From the NCBI GenBank assembly GCA_009778015.1, contig WRKS01000043.1:1-5576 (forward strand): a stretch of DNA of 5,576 nt, given 5' to 3'. Origin of the DNA: Candidatus Saccharimonadota bacterium (GTDB taxonomy: Bacteria; Patescibacteriota; Saccharimonadia; Saccharimonadales; Saccharimonadaceae). Shown piece by piece: positions 1 to 5,576 of the stretch. The first letter of the stretch is position 1. Every line of letters begins with the position of its first letter. The notes under the pieces were generated by a model. The model was given only the letters and a program-made list of their open reading frames with translations. It did not search any database and was not told the DNA's origin. The position numbers and the translations under genes were made by a program.

Positions 1-912
1 ATCATAGGCGCGGCTGGCAATCCGGTTGAAGATTTGCCCTACGACCGGCAGCCGTTCCACAAATGGCCGGACCGACAACAGCATCAGCGACAGCGACCGA
101 GACACCGCCGAAAGCCTAAACGCTTTGCTGCGGTTTTGATCAAAGCGATTGCCTAGGAGCAGCATAACAATCATTTCCACCAGAGTCGCAAACACCACAT
201 AAATCGCCAGCAGCGTGATATTGCCCACCACCAAAAAGATAAACAGCGAAATCAAAAAGCGCTCTGTATGCATTGGTGCACGCAAGGCAAATACCGGCAT
301 AAAGCGCCGAAACGCCTTCCGCCGCATAATCCCGAAAGTCGTGCCGTATGAATAGCCTTTTGGCCGCTTGACCCCCATAAAAATCAGGCCTAACGGCACC
401 AAAGACAAGGCGAGCGTGCCGGCAATCGTCAGCACCATAACCAGCCGGTGTTCCAAAAAGAAGCCTATTAAAAGTGACGCTGTCATCACCGCCGCCGCCC
501 GCATCGCAAACAGCCGGCCGTTGACCCGGCCGCGCTCGGGTTCAGGGATAAACATCACCCGCATCGTGGTTTGTATCGGCAGTGTTACCGAGCCGCCGAT
601 GCCATAGAGCACCAAAAGCACGCCGAATATCACAAACGAAACTTCGCCTTCGGGCCGCGTAATCAAGATCAAGTTGGCGGCGATAATCGCCAAGACCGAA
701 ATCACCCCGGCCCGCAAAAAACCCATTTTAGACACGATAACCGGCATTAGCGGTGTGAGAAGTGCCATCACGCCCCATTTGAGCCCGCAAAACACCAAAA
801 TATGCACGATAGAGAACCCAAGACTATACAACAGCACAGCCGAAAAGACCTCGCCCACCGTATCGCCCGCGTAGTGCAAAAAGGTATGCAAATAGAGCAA
901 ACGCAGCTTCAT
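1..912 (-). CDS. MFS-like multi-pass membrane transporter (C-terminus cut by window edge)
   Basis: The minus strand is open for 304 codons from the ATG at 912-910 to the left edge, with no stop. The protein is very hydrophobic, with likely membrane helices near residues 18-34, 37-58, 66-85, 92-112, 136-153, 156-180, 217-229 and 231-253. A basic cytoplasmic linker (about 181-215, RRKAFRRF) separates the first six from the next, which is the 6+6 plan of the major facilitator superfamily. Short charged loops fit the family: PEPERGRVNGR after helix 4, and GNRFDQNRSKAF after helix 8, resembling the G-x-x-x-D-x-x-x-R/K loop of MFS C-halves. The substrate cannot be read from the sequence; drug or metabolite efflux is only a guess. 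The start codon overlaps the stop of the upstream gene by one base (TAATG) and has no good Shine-Dalgarno site, so translation is probably coupled. Other MFS-fold families remain possible. Confidence 0.75.
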   Translation of the reverse strand, partial: MKLRLLYLHTFLHYAGDTVGEVFSAVLLYSLGFSIVHILVFCGLKWGVMALLTPLMPVIVSKMGFLRAGVISVLAIIAANLILITRPEGEVSFVIFGVLLVLYGIGGSVTLPIQTTMRVMFIPEPERGRVNGRLFAMRAAAVMTASLLIGFFLEHRLVMVLTIAGTLALSLVPLGLIFMGVKRPKGYSYGTTFGIMRRKAFRRFMPVFALRAPMHTERFLISLFIFLVVGNITLLAIYVVFATLVEMIVMLLLGNRFDQNRSKAFRLSAVSRSLSLMLLSVRPFVERLPVVGQIFNRIASRAYD

Positions 913-2096
913 TAGTGGATTTTCTCAAAGTCTTTGTCGGCGATCTCGTATTTGCTACGTTCACCAATCTTACGCATCACCACACTGACTGTAAAGCCAA
1001 TCGCCGCCAACGCCAAGAAGTAGAATATGCCGAAGACGGTAAATTCCGGCAAAGAGTCGGTTGTAAACAGCGCAATTAACGATGCACCGACGCCCATGGA
1101 TGTCACAATCGTCAGGTTTTCCACCGATTTTTGCGTCACCTCTTGCTGCAAATCGCTAAAGAGGCTTCTGGCGCTCGCCACATAATTTTTGGTCATCGTC
1201 CAGATATTCTGCACGTAACTTAAAGTATTGCCCAGCGTCTCGTAGCGGTATTCCATAATCTCTAGGACCCCCTTAAAGTCCGGGTCGCGGAGCGCCAGTT
1301 TCTCGCGCGTTTTCAGGTAGGCGCCCATTTGGTTAATCCGCGAATCCACCAAGTTGATTGTTTTGGCATAATCCTCAATCTTGCTCGTAAACGCCACAAT
1401 ATCTTTGCCCCGCACCTTAGTCTTTTCTTTTACCTCGGCAATCCGCTCCCAAATAATCCGGTGCAAATCTAGATAGCGGTGCAGCTGCCCTTTGAATTCG
1501 CGCACAAATATCTGCTCCTCAATATAGGCTTCGGCCCGTTTTAGCGAGGTAGTCTTGTTGTTGATAAAGTAATACTTGTCGCCGCGCAAAATGTCAAAAT
1601 GCTCGTTGCTATGCTCGTAGTAGCGCTGCTTGTCTATCGTCTCCATAAACTTCTGCATTTCGGCCGGCTTGGCGTGGTTAAGCACAATAAAGTACGGATA
1701 AACCTGCTTAATGCCGGCGAGCTCTTTTGGCACCGGCGCGCCAAGGCTAAAGAGGTAGCTAAACGCCGGACTCAGCTGCTCCTCGTAGTATTTGGCCAGC
1801 TCGTCAATCTCCGCATTTAGTGTCTCGGTGCTAGCAATATCTGTGGATAGCACAATCAAGCCGTCCTCAAAAATCTTTACCTGCACCCCCTGCTTGGTCG
1901 TAAAATCAATTTGCTCAAACCCGTCCACCGAGAACTCCAGCTCCTCAATCTCTAGTGTGTCGCGTAGGGTTTTTAGCTTCTTTTCGTTCAAGCCTTCTAG
2001 GTAACTAGTGCCGTCTTTTAAGAAGTTATAAATCTCGGTCAGGTGCAACATCGTGCGCTGGAACCAGCCGCCTATATAAATCTTTTCTATTTTCAT
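912..2096 (-). CDS. Uncharacterised membrane protein with CorA-like layout but no GMN motif
   Basis: This is a 394-residue protein that I do not recognise with certainty. Residues 1-175 look like a soluble alpha/beta domain with alternating strands (KIYIGG, VQVKIFEDGLIVLST, YPYFIVLNH). Residues 185-325 are long charged helices, probably coiled coil. Two membrane helices follow at about 328-345 and 352-374, joined by a short TTDSLPE loop, and a basic then acidic tail ends the chain (RKIGERSKYE). A cytoplasmic domain, a long helix and two C-terminal helices is the plan of CorA/MIT metal-ion channels, but the GMN signature expected after the first helix is absent, so ion transport is not shown. 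A sensor or scaffold role is equally possible. The start was chosen at 2096 because AGGAGG lies just upstream; an in-frame ATG at 2243 would put the start inside the preceding gene and upstream of a terminator. It is coupled to the downstream transporter gene. Confidence 0.8.
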   Translation of the reverse strand: MKIEKIYIGGWFQRTMLHLTEIYNFLKDGTSYLEGLNEKKLKTLRDTLEIEELEFSVDGFEQIDFTTKQGVQVKIFEDGLIVLSTDIASTETLNAEIDELAKYYEEQLSPAFSYLFSLGAPVPKELAGIKQVYPYFIVLNHAKPAEMQKFMETIDKQRYYEHSNEHFDILRGDKYYFINNKTTSLKRAEAYIEEQIFVREFKGQLHRYLDLHRIIWERIAEVKEKTKVRGKDIVAFTSKIEDYAKTINLVDSRINQMGAYLKTREKLALRDPDFKGVLEIMEYRYETLGNTLSYVQNIWTMTKNYVASARSLFSDLQQEVTQKSVENLTIVTSMGVGASLIALFTTDSLPEFTVFGIFYFLALAAIGFTVSVVMRKIGERSKYEIADKDFEKIH

Positions 2097-2100
2097 CTTG

Positions 2101-2106
2101 CCTCCT
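2101..2106 (-). promoter_or_regulatory. Ribosome binding site that fixes the membrane-protein start
   Basis: A perfect AGGAGG stands four bases (CAAG) before the ATG at 2096. It decides the start of this gene against the in-frame ATG at 2243, which has no comparable site. Confidence 0.85.
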
Positions 2107-2131
2107 CTAGTTTGTATGTGCTTATGGCTAC

Positions 2132-2160
2132 ATTGTAACATAGTCAAAACGCCCACACAA
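2132..2160 (-). promoter_or_regulatory. Sigma-70-type promoter with extended -10 for the membrane-protein/MFS operon
   Basis: Read on the minus strand, TTGTGT (2160-2155) is a weak -35 box. It is followed by 17 bases and TACAAT (2137-2132), which matches the TATAAT consensus at five of six positions. A TG one base before the -10 makes it an extended -10 type, which can make up for the poor -35. Transcription would begin near 2125, giving a leader of about 30 bases before the start codon. The -35 box lies in the 3' part of the terminator of the upstream gene. The -10 region closely resembles that of the promoter at 3801-3830. This is a prediction by eye. Confidence 0.55.
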
Positions 2161-2178
2161 TATCCAAGGTGTGAGCGT
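2145..2178 (-). terminator. Factor-independent terminator after the Clp-like gene
   Basis: On the minus strand ACGCTCACAC (2178-2169) and GTGTGGGCGT (2158-2149) form a 10-base-pair stem with one G-U wobble and a 10-base loop, followed by a short T run (TTTT at 2149-2146). It begins 15 bases after the TGA stop of the AAA+ gene. On the plus strand the wobble becomes a C-A mismatch, so the structure favours minus-strand transcripts, as expected here. The T run is short, so termination may be leaky and allow some read-through into the next operon. Confidence 0.7.
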
Positions 2179-2193
2179 CTTAGGCCGAGCGCG

Positions 2194-3747
2194 TCAGCTC
2201 TTTTTGCGCTTGAGGGGGGTGTTGAAGGTAATTGCCTTGTCATCCAGCCCGACCGTTATTTTGGTCTTGTCGGGCAAGTTTCTCCCCACGATAAAATCGC
2301 TGAGCGGTCCAGAAATCAAGTTAGTAATCGTCATTTTGATATTCCGGGCGCCGTATTGGAGGGTGTCGCTTTGCTGGGCAATAAAAGCGCCGATTTGCGG
2401 TTCAAATTCCAACGTCATGCCTCGTGTGTCATGCAGCCGCTTGGCCAGCTTAGTTAGTTCCAAACCGGCGACCTGCAGGATTTCTTCAGCTGTTAGTCGC
2501 TCAAAAATGATTGTCGCGGTTAAGCGGCCGCGTAATTCGGGCTTAAAGAATTTCTCCAGCGCTGCTTTAAACGCGTGGGCGCGGTCATCGTTGCCACCCG
2601 AGAACCCGATGCTGGTCTTTGCCGCTTCGCTGGCTCCGATGTTGGTTGTAATCAACACCAGCGTCTCGGCAAACGAAACCACTTTGCCCTTGCCGTCGGT
2701 CAGTGTGCCTTCCTCGGCGATTTGGAGTAGTGCATTCAAGACATCCGGGTGCGCCTTTTCTGCCTCGTCAAAGACAATCACGCTCTTTGGGTTGTCACTC
2801 ACGAACTTGGTCAGTTGCCCACCTTCGTCGTAGCCGACGTAACTGGGCGGCGCGCCAAACAAGCGCATTACCGAGTGCGGTTCCTGGTATTCGCTCATGT
2901 CGTAGCGCTGGATTTTACGTCCGGTCGCCTCCGCGGTTGCTTTGGATAGTTCGGTTTTGCCGACGCCAGTCGGCCCGGCGAAGAGCAGCACACCAATTGG
3001 TTTGACCGGGTCTTTCAACCCCGCCTCGGCGATTTTGAGTGCCCGCATCACGGCGTCAATCGCTTTGCTCTGCCCTATCACGCGCTCGCGTATTTGCCGG
3101 TCAGCTGCCGCCAGATTGTTGGCTGGCGGGGTGGCCTTGGCCGTTTTGGTCTTTTCGGTCTTGCGTTTTGTCGGTTGTAAGTTCGTGTTAATCCAGTCGC
3201 AGGCGTCCTCTAAGCTCGTGAAGCTTTGCATCCCCACGTTAGCCTTGAGGTAGTCATTGTTAATGTGGCGAGAGCAACCGGCCAGATATGGCATTATCTC
3301 GCTTCGCTCTATACCGCTGTTGGATAACGTCAGATCCAGAATATCAAGGTGGCCCTCCAGTGCCAAGACTTCGCCAAGCAAGTAGTCAACCGGCGTTGGG
3401 GCCTTGACGATTTTGGCATGTCGCTTCCAGTTGCTGTCTGCCAGCGCGATGATGTTTGCAGTGATGTTGTCGGGCTGGATGCCCGATAAGTCGCCGAAGT
3501 TGTCTGCTTGCATCTTGCGTGAAACGTCCGCTAAGCCGACTTGGTAGTAGCCGGCCAAGAACTCGCGATAACGCATCCAGAACTCCGGCACCTCCTCCGC
3601 GATAAACTCGGCTAAGGCGACGCAAACGCCTTCGCACATCTCTGGTAAGGCGGCCATCAAGAACTCTGGCCGAATTTGCGCGTGCTCCGGGTCGTAAACC
3701 GACGCGTATTCGCGTGCGCGCTGCATTAGGTTTTGCATGGCGGTCAT
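2194..3747 (-). CDS. Single-module ClpA-like AAA+ unfoldase with Clp N-like domain and ClpP-binding IGF tripeptide
   Basis: This 517-residue protein is probably a cytoplasmic ATP-driven protein unfoldase. Residues 1-165 hold two related helical repeats that look like a divergent Clp N domain (first near 5-50, second near 95-157, with PTPVDYLLGEVLALEG recalling the usual TEHLLLALL segment). A flexible Lys/Thr/Ala/Pro linker covers about 190-212. The single AAA+ module of the Clp second-ring (D2) type shows Walker A GPTGVGKT (258-265), pore loop YVGY (303-306), Walker B VIVFDE (323-328), sensor 1 TTN (367-369), probable arginine finger R408 in PELRGR, and sensor 2 GAR (466-468). A D2-small domain ends the protein. 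IGF at 380-382, between sensor 1 and the arginine finger, sits where ClpA has its ClpP-binding IGL; ClpB lacks it. ClpA, ClpB and ClpC have two AAA+ modules and roughly 750-860 residues, so the first ring is missing. AGGAGG precedes the ATG by seven bases. No clpP is visible in the window. Confidence 0.9.
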   Translation of the reverse strand: MTAMQNLMQRAREYASVYDPEHAQIRPEFLMAALPEMCEGVCVALAEFIAEEVPEFWMRYREFLAGYYQVGLADVSRKMQADNFGDLSGIQPDNITANIIALADSNWKRHAKIVKAPTPVDYLLGEVLALEGHLDILDLTLSNSGIERSEIMPYLAGCSRHINNDYLKANVGMQSFTSLEDACDWINTNLQPTKRKTEKTKTAKATPPANNLAAADRQIRERVIGQSKAIDAVMRALKIAEAGLKDPVKPIGVLLFAGPTGVGKTELSKATAEATGRKIQRYDMSEYQEPHSVMRLFGAPPSYVGYDEGGQLTKFVSDNPKSVIVFDEAEKAHPDVLNALLQIAEEGTLTDGKGKVVSFAETLVLITTNIGASEAAKTSIGFSGGNDDRAHAFKAALEKFFKPELRGRLTATIIFERLTAEEILQVAGLELTKLAKRLHDTRGMTLEFEPQIGAFIAQQSDTLQYGARNIKMTITNLISGPLSDFIVGRNLPDKTKITVGLDDKAITFNTPLKRKKS

Positions 3748-3754
3748 TTTTATC

Positions 3755-3760
3755 CCTCCT
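3755..3760 (-). promoter_or_regulatory. Ribosome binding site of the Clp-like gene
   Basis: A perfect AGGAGG (followed by a further G) lies seven bases before the ATG at 3747 and supports that start over the second Met three codons later. CCTT just upstream can pair with AAGG across a three-base A loop and overlaps this site, forming a small, weak hairpin that might slightly mask it. Confidence 0.85.
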
Positions 3761-3784
3761 TTTTAAGGTTTCTTGGTCACTATC

Positions 3785-3801
3785 TGTAATGTCTGTTTAC
3801 A
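3785..3801 (-). repeat. Short inverted repeat at the predicted transcription start of the Clp-like gene
   Basis: TGTAA (3785-3789) and TTACA (3797-3801) are perfect inverted arms seven bases apart. The element overlaps the last base of the predicted -10 box and covers the likely +1, a usual position for a repressor operator. The arms are only five bases in AT-rich DNA, so chance is a real possibility. It is not the CIRCE element bound by HrcA. Confidence 0.3.
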
Positions 3802-3830
3802 TCTTACCATAGTAAAAGGAAATCAGACAA
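3801..3830 (-). promoter_or_regulatory. Sigma-70-type promoter with extended -10 for the Clp-like gene
   Basis: On the minus strand TTGTCT (3830-3825) is a four-of-six -35 box. It is followed by 18 bases and TAAGAT (3806-3801), a four-of-six -10 box preceded by TG and one base (extended -10). Transcription would start near 3794 and leave a leader of about 47 bases. The promoter lies just after the lepA stop. No clear terminator separates the two, so this gene may be made both from its own promoter and by read-through from lepA. Confidence 0.5.
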
Positions 3831-3850
3831 GACTTATTTGCAGCAAAATG

Positions 3851-5576
3851 TCAGCGTTTTAGCAGCAGCGTGAATGCCTCGCTCGGGATGTCCACCTTGC
3901 CAAAGCGCTTCATTCGCGCTTTGCCCTTCTTTTGTTTTTCTAATACCTTCTTTTTGCGGCTGACATCGCCGCCGTATAGCCCAGTCGTCACATCCTTACG
4001 GAAGGCGCCGAGCGTCTCTCTCGCGATAAATTTAGCGCCAATCGCGGCTTGCAAGGCGACCTCAAAGTTTTGCCTTGGGATAGTCTCTTTCAGCTTCTTG
4101 GTTATTTCGCGGCCGATAGCATCAGCTTCGCTGCGGTGTGCCATCACGCTTAACGCGTCCACAATTTCGCCTGCCACATAAAAGTCCACGCGCACCAAGT
4201 CGCCCGCCCGGTAGTCGGCCAACTCGTAGCTAAACGTGCCGTAGCCGGATGTCGCGGATTTTAGCTTGTCGTAAAAGTCGGTTAATAAGTTGGCGATTGG
4301 CGCCTCAAAGGTCATCAGGCACTGCGCGTCATTGCCTGTCTCTAAGTATGATAAGTTTTTGATTAAGCCGCGCCGCTTAACTACCAAGTCTATCACGGCG
4401 CCAGTTAAATGCTTCGGGACGATTATCTCGCCGCTGGCAAACGGCTCGCGGATTTCGGCAATTCTAGTTTGCGCCGGCAGTTCGGAGGCTGATTTGATGT
4501 CTAATTCCTCGCCGTCGGTCAGAGTCACTTTATAATCGGTGCTTGGGTTGGTAACGATTAAGTCTAATTCAAATTCGCGCTCTAGGCGTTCTTTGATAAT
4601 GTCTAGATGCAGTAGTCCCAAAAAGCCGATTCTGAGCCCTTGCCCCAAGACCGGCGAGTTCTCATGCAGCCAAACCAGCGCCGAGTCGGAGAGCGCCAAG
4701 CGCTCAATCGCCTCTTTCAGGTCCTTAAATTGCTCATTAGAGGTGGTAAAAAATCCGGCATAAACAAACGGCAAGACGTTTTTGTATCCCGCGAGCGGTG
4801 TTTTGGTCGGCTGCTTGGCCAGTGTCACTGTGTCGCCAACTTTCGCGTCGCGCGTGGTTTTGAGGTTAGTCACAATGTAGCCGATTTCGCCGTCGCTGAT
4901 TTTGACGCCCTTTTGCATGCCCGGCGCCAAAATGCCGACCTCCAGCGCGATACCTTTTTTACCGCTGGCGCACATCAAGATTTCGTCATTTGATTTAATC
5001 TCGCCGCCAAACGCCCGCACATAAAGCACGACGCCGCGGTAATCGTCAAAGTAGCTGTCAAAAATCAATAGTTCAGTGTCTTGGGATTTTGACTTGGGCG
5101 CCGGCAGCCTTTCTACCACCGCGTCCAGCACGCTTTCTACATTAAGCCCGCTTTTGGCCGAGATAGCGATAATTTCGCTCTCTTCGCAACCCAGCAGGCT
5201 GCACACCTCGCGGCTGACACGCGGCACATCCGCCGCCGGCAAGTCCACTTTGTTTAAGACCGGGATGATTGAAAGCCCCGCCTCCATGGCGAGGTAGACA
5301 TTGGCCAGCGTCTGCGCCTGCACGCCCTGGCTAGCATCCACCACTAAAATTGCGCCTTCTACCGCGGCAAGCGACCGCGACACCTCATAAGAAAAATCCA
5401 CGTGGCCCGGCGTGTCAATCAGGTTTAGTTCGTGCTCGCGCCATTGCATACGGACAGGAGTCAGTTTAATCGTGATGCCCTTTTCGCGCTCCAGCTCCAT
5501 TGAGTCTAAAAGCTGCGCCTTCATGTCACGCTTTAGAACTGTACCGGAAAGCTCCATCATCCGGTCGGCTAGCGTG
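3851..5576 (-). CDS. lepA: Translation elongation factor 4 (LepA), N-terminal residues cut by window edge
   Basis: LepA/EF4 is a ribosome-associated GTPase related to EF-G; it binds translating ribosomes, and back-translocation and assembly roles have been proposed. The window holds 574 residues and the TGA stop. The chain enters at TLADR, so about 18 residues with the GTPase P-loop (AHIDHGKS in the family) lie beyond the right edge. Counting from the first full codon, the switch I segment REKGITIK is near 30-37, G3 DTPGH at 54-58, G4 NKVD at 108-111 and G5 SAK at 139-141. A beta-barrel domain II spans roughly 165-255, and EF-G-like domains III and V span roughly 260-465. The LepA-specific C-terminal domain follows, with PRQNFEVALQAAIG, FIARE, YGGDVSRKKKVLEKQKKGK and the VDIPSEAF ending. 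All visible motifs are intact and the inferred full length of about 592 is normal. Downstream comes the Clp-like gene on the same strand. Confidence 0.97.
   Translation of the reverse strand, partial: TLADRMMELSGTVLKRDMKAQLLDSMELEREKGITIKLTPVRMQWREHELNLIDTPGHVDFSYEVSRSLAAVEGAILVVDASQGVQAQTLANVYLAMEAGLSIIPVLNKVDLPAADVPRVSREVCSLLGCEESEIIAISAKSGLNVESVLDAVVERLPAPKSKSQDTELLIFDSYFDDYRGVVLYVRAFGGEIKSNDEILMCASGKKGIALEVGILAPGMQKGVKISDGEIGYIVTNLKTTRDAKVGDTVTLAKQPTKTPLAGYKNVLPFVYAGFFTTSNEQFKDLKEAIERLALSDSALVWLHENSPVLGQGLRIGFLGLLHLDIIKERLEREFELDLIVTNPSTDYKVTLTDGEELDIKSASELPAQTRIAEIREPFASGEIIVPKHLTGAVIDLVVKRRGLIKNLSYLETGNDAQCLMTFEAPIANLLTDFYDKLKSATSGYGTFSYELADYRAGDLVRVDFYVAGEIVDALSVMAHRSEADAIGREITKKLKETIPRQNFEVALQAAIGAKFIARETLGAFRKDVTTGLYGGDVSRKKKVLEKQKKGKARMKRFGKVDIPSEAFTLLLKR

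Noticed and set aside
368..874. Two plus-strand open frames (368-607 and 674-874)
   Set aside because: They are antisense to the continuous, strongly hydrophobic MFS-like frame and show no domain or start signal.
2097..2243. N-terminal extension of 49 residues for the CorA-like gene, starting at the ATG at 2243
   Set aside because: It overlaps the end of the Clp-like gene, runs through the terminator and promoter, lacks a ribosome binding site, and does not look like the rest of the protein; the ATG at 2096 has AGGAGG.
2171..2833. Plus-strand open frame of 220 codons
   Set aside because: It is antisense to the well-supported Clp-like gene, is Ser-rich and low in complexity, and has no recognisable motif or ribosome binding site.
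3386..3637. Minus-strand Arg-rich open frame in another frame of the Clp-like gene
   Set aside because: It is an out-of-frame reading of the N domain region with a biased composition and no start signal.
2194..3747. Calling the AAA+ protein ClpB
   Set aside because: It has one AAA+ module, no middle coiled-coil domain, and an IGF tripeptide at the ClpP-docking position, which ClpB lacks.
3804..3815. Palindrome-like TTACCATAGTAA as a separate operator
   Set aside because: Only four bases pair in each arm, and the sequence is already explained by the extended -10 region.
3836..3876. GCTGC/TTTTGCTGC sequence around the lepA stop as a terminator
   Set aside because: The repeats are direct, not inverted, so they do not form a stem.

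Overview
All four genes in this window lie on the minus strand, so they read from right to left. In order of transcription they are lepA (translation factor EF4, 5' end cut by the right edge), a Clp/HSP100-type AAA+ unfoldase with only one ATPase module, an uncharacterised two-helix membrane protein with a CorA-like layout, and an MFS-like transporter whose 3' end is cut by the left edge. The window is almost fully coding. The only non-coding stretches are about 100 bases each, upstream of the unfoldase (3748-3850) and upstream of the membrane protein (2097-2193). I see no tRNA, rRNA, CRISPR array, insertion sequence or transposase.

Organism: a bacterium with roughly 50% GC and strong AGGAGG ribosome binding sites. 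The LepA sequence (switch region ending in 'TPVRM', C-terminal 'RMKRFGKVDIPSEAF') and the reduced Clp protein recall Patescibacteria (CPR), perhaps Saccharibacteria. This rests on remembered sequence flavour, not a search, and is moderate to weak. lepA and the unfoldase gene both end in TGA, so UGA is a stop codon here. That argues against the UGA=Gly groups (Gracilibacteria, Absconditabacteria).

Regulation: the unfoldase gene and the membrane-protein gene each have a likely sigma-70 promoter with an extended -10 (TGn). The two -10 regions are very alike (ACTATGkTAmrATGTA). A factor-independent terminator follows the unfoldase gene, and the promoter of the next operon is built into its 3' arm. 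The membrane protein and the transporter share one base at their junction (TAATG) and are probably translationally coupled. Their products may therefore work together at the membrane.

Most notable content: the unfoldase carries a double-repeat Clp N-like domain joined directly to one D2-type AAA+ module. An IGF tripeptide sits where ClpA, ClpC and ClpX bind ClpP, so it looks like a miniature ClpA that could feed a ClpP protease. The CorA-like protein lacks the GMN motif. The two-gene membrane operon is the least understood part of the window. No clear new defence or mobile system is visible.
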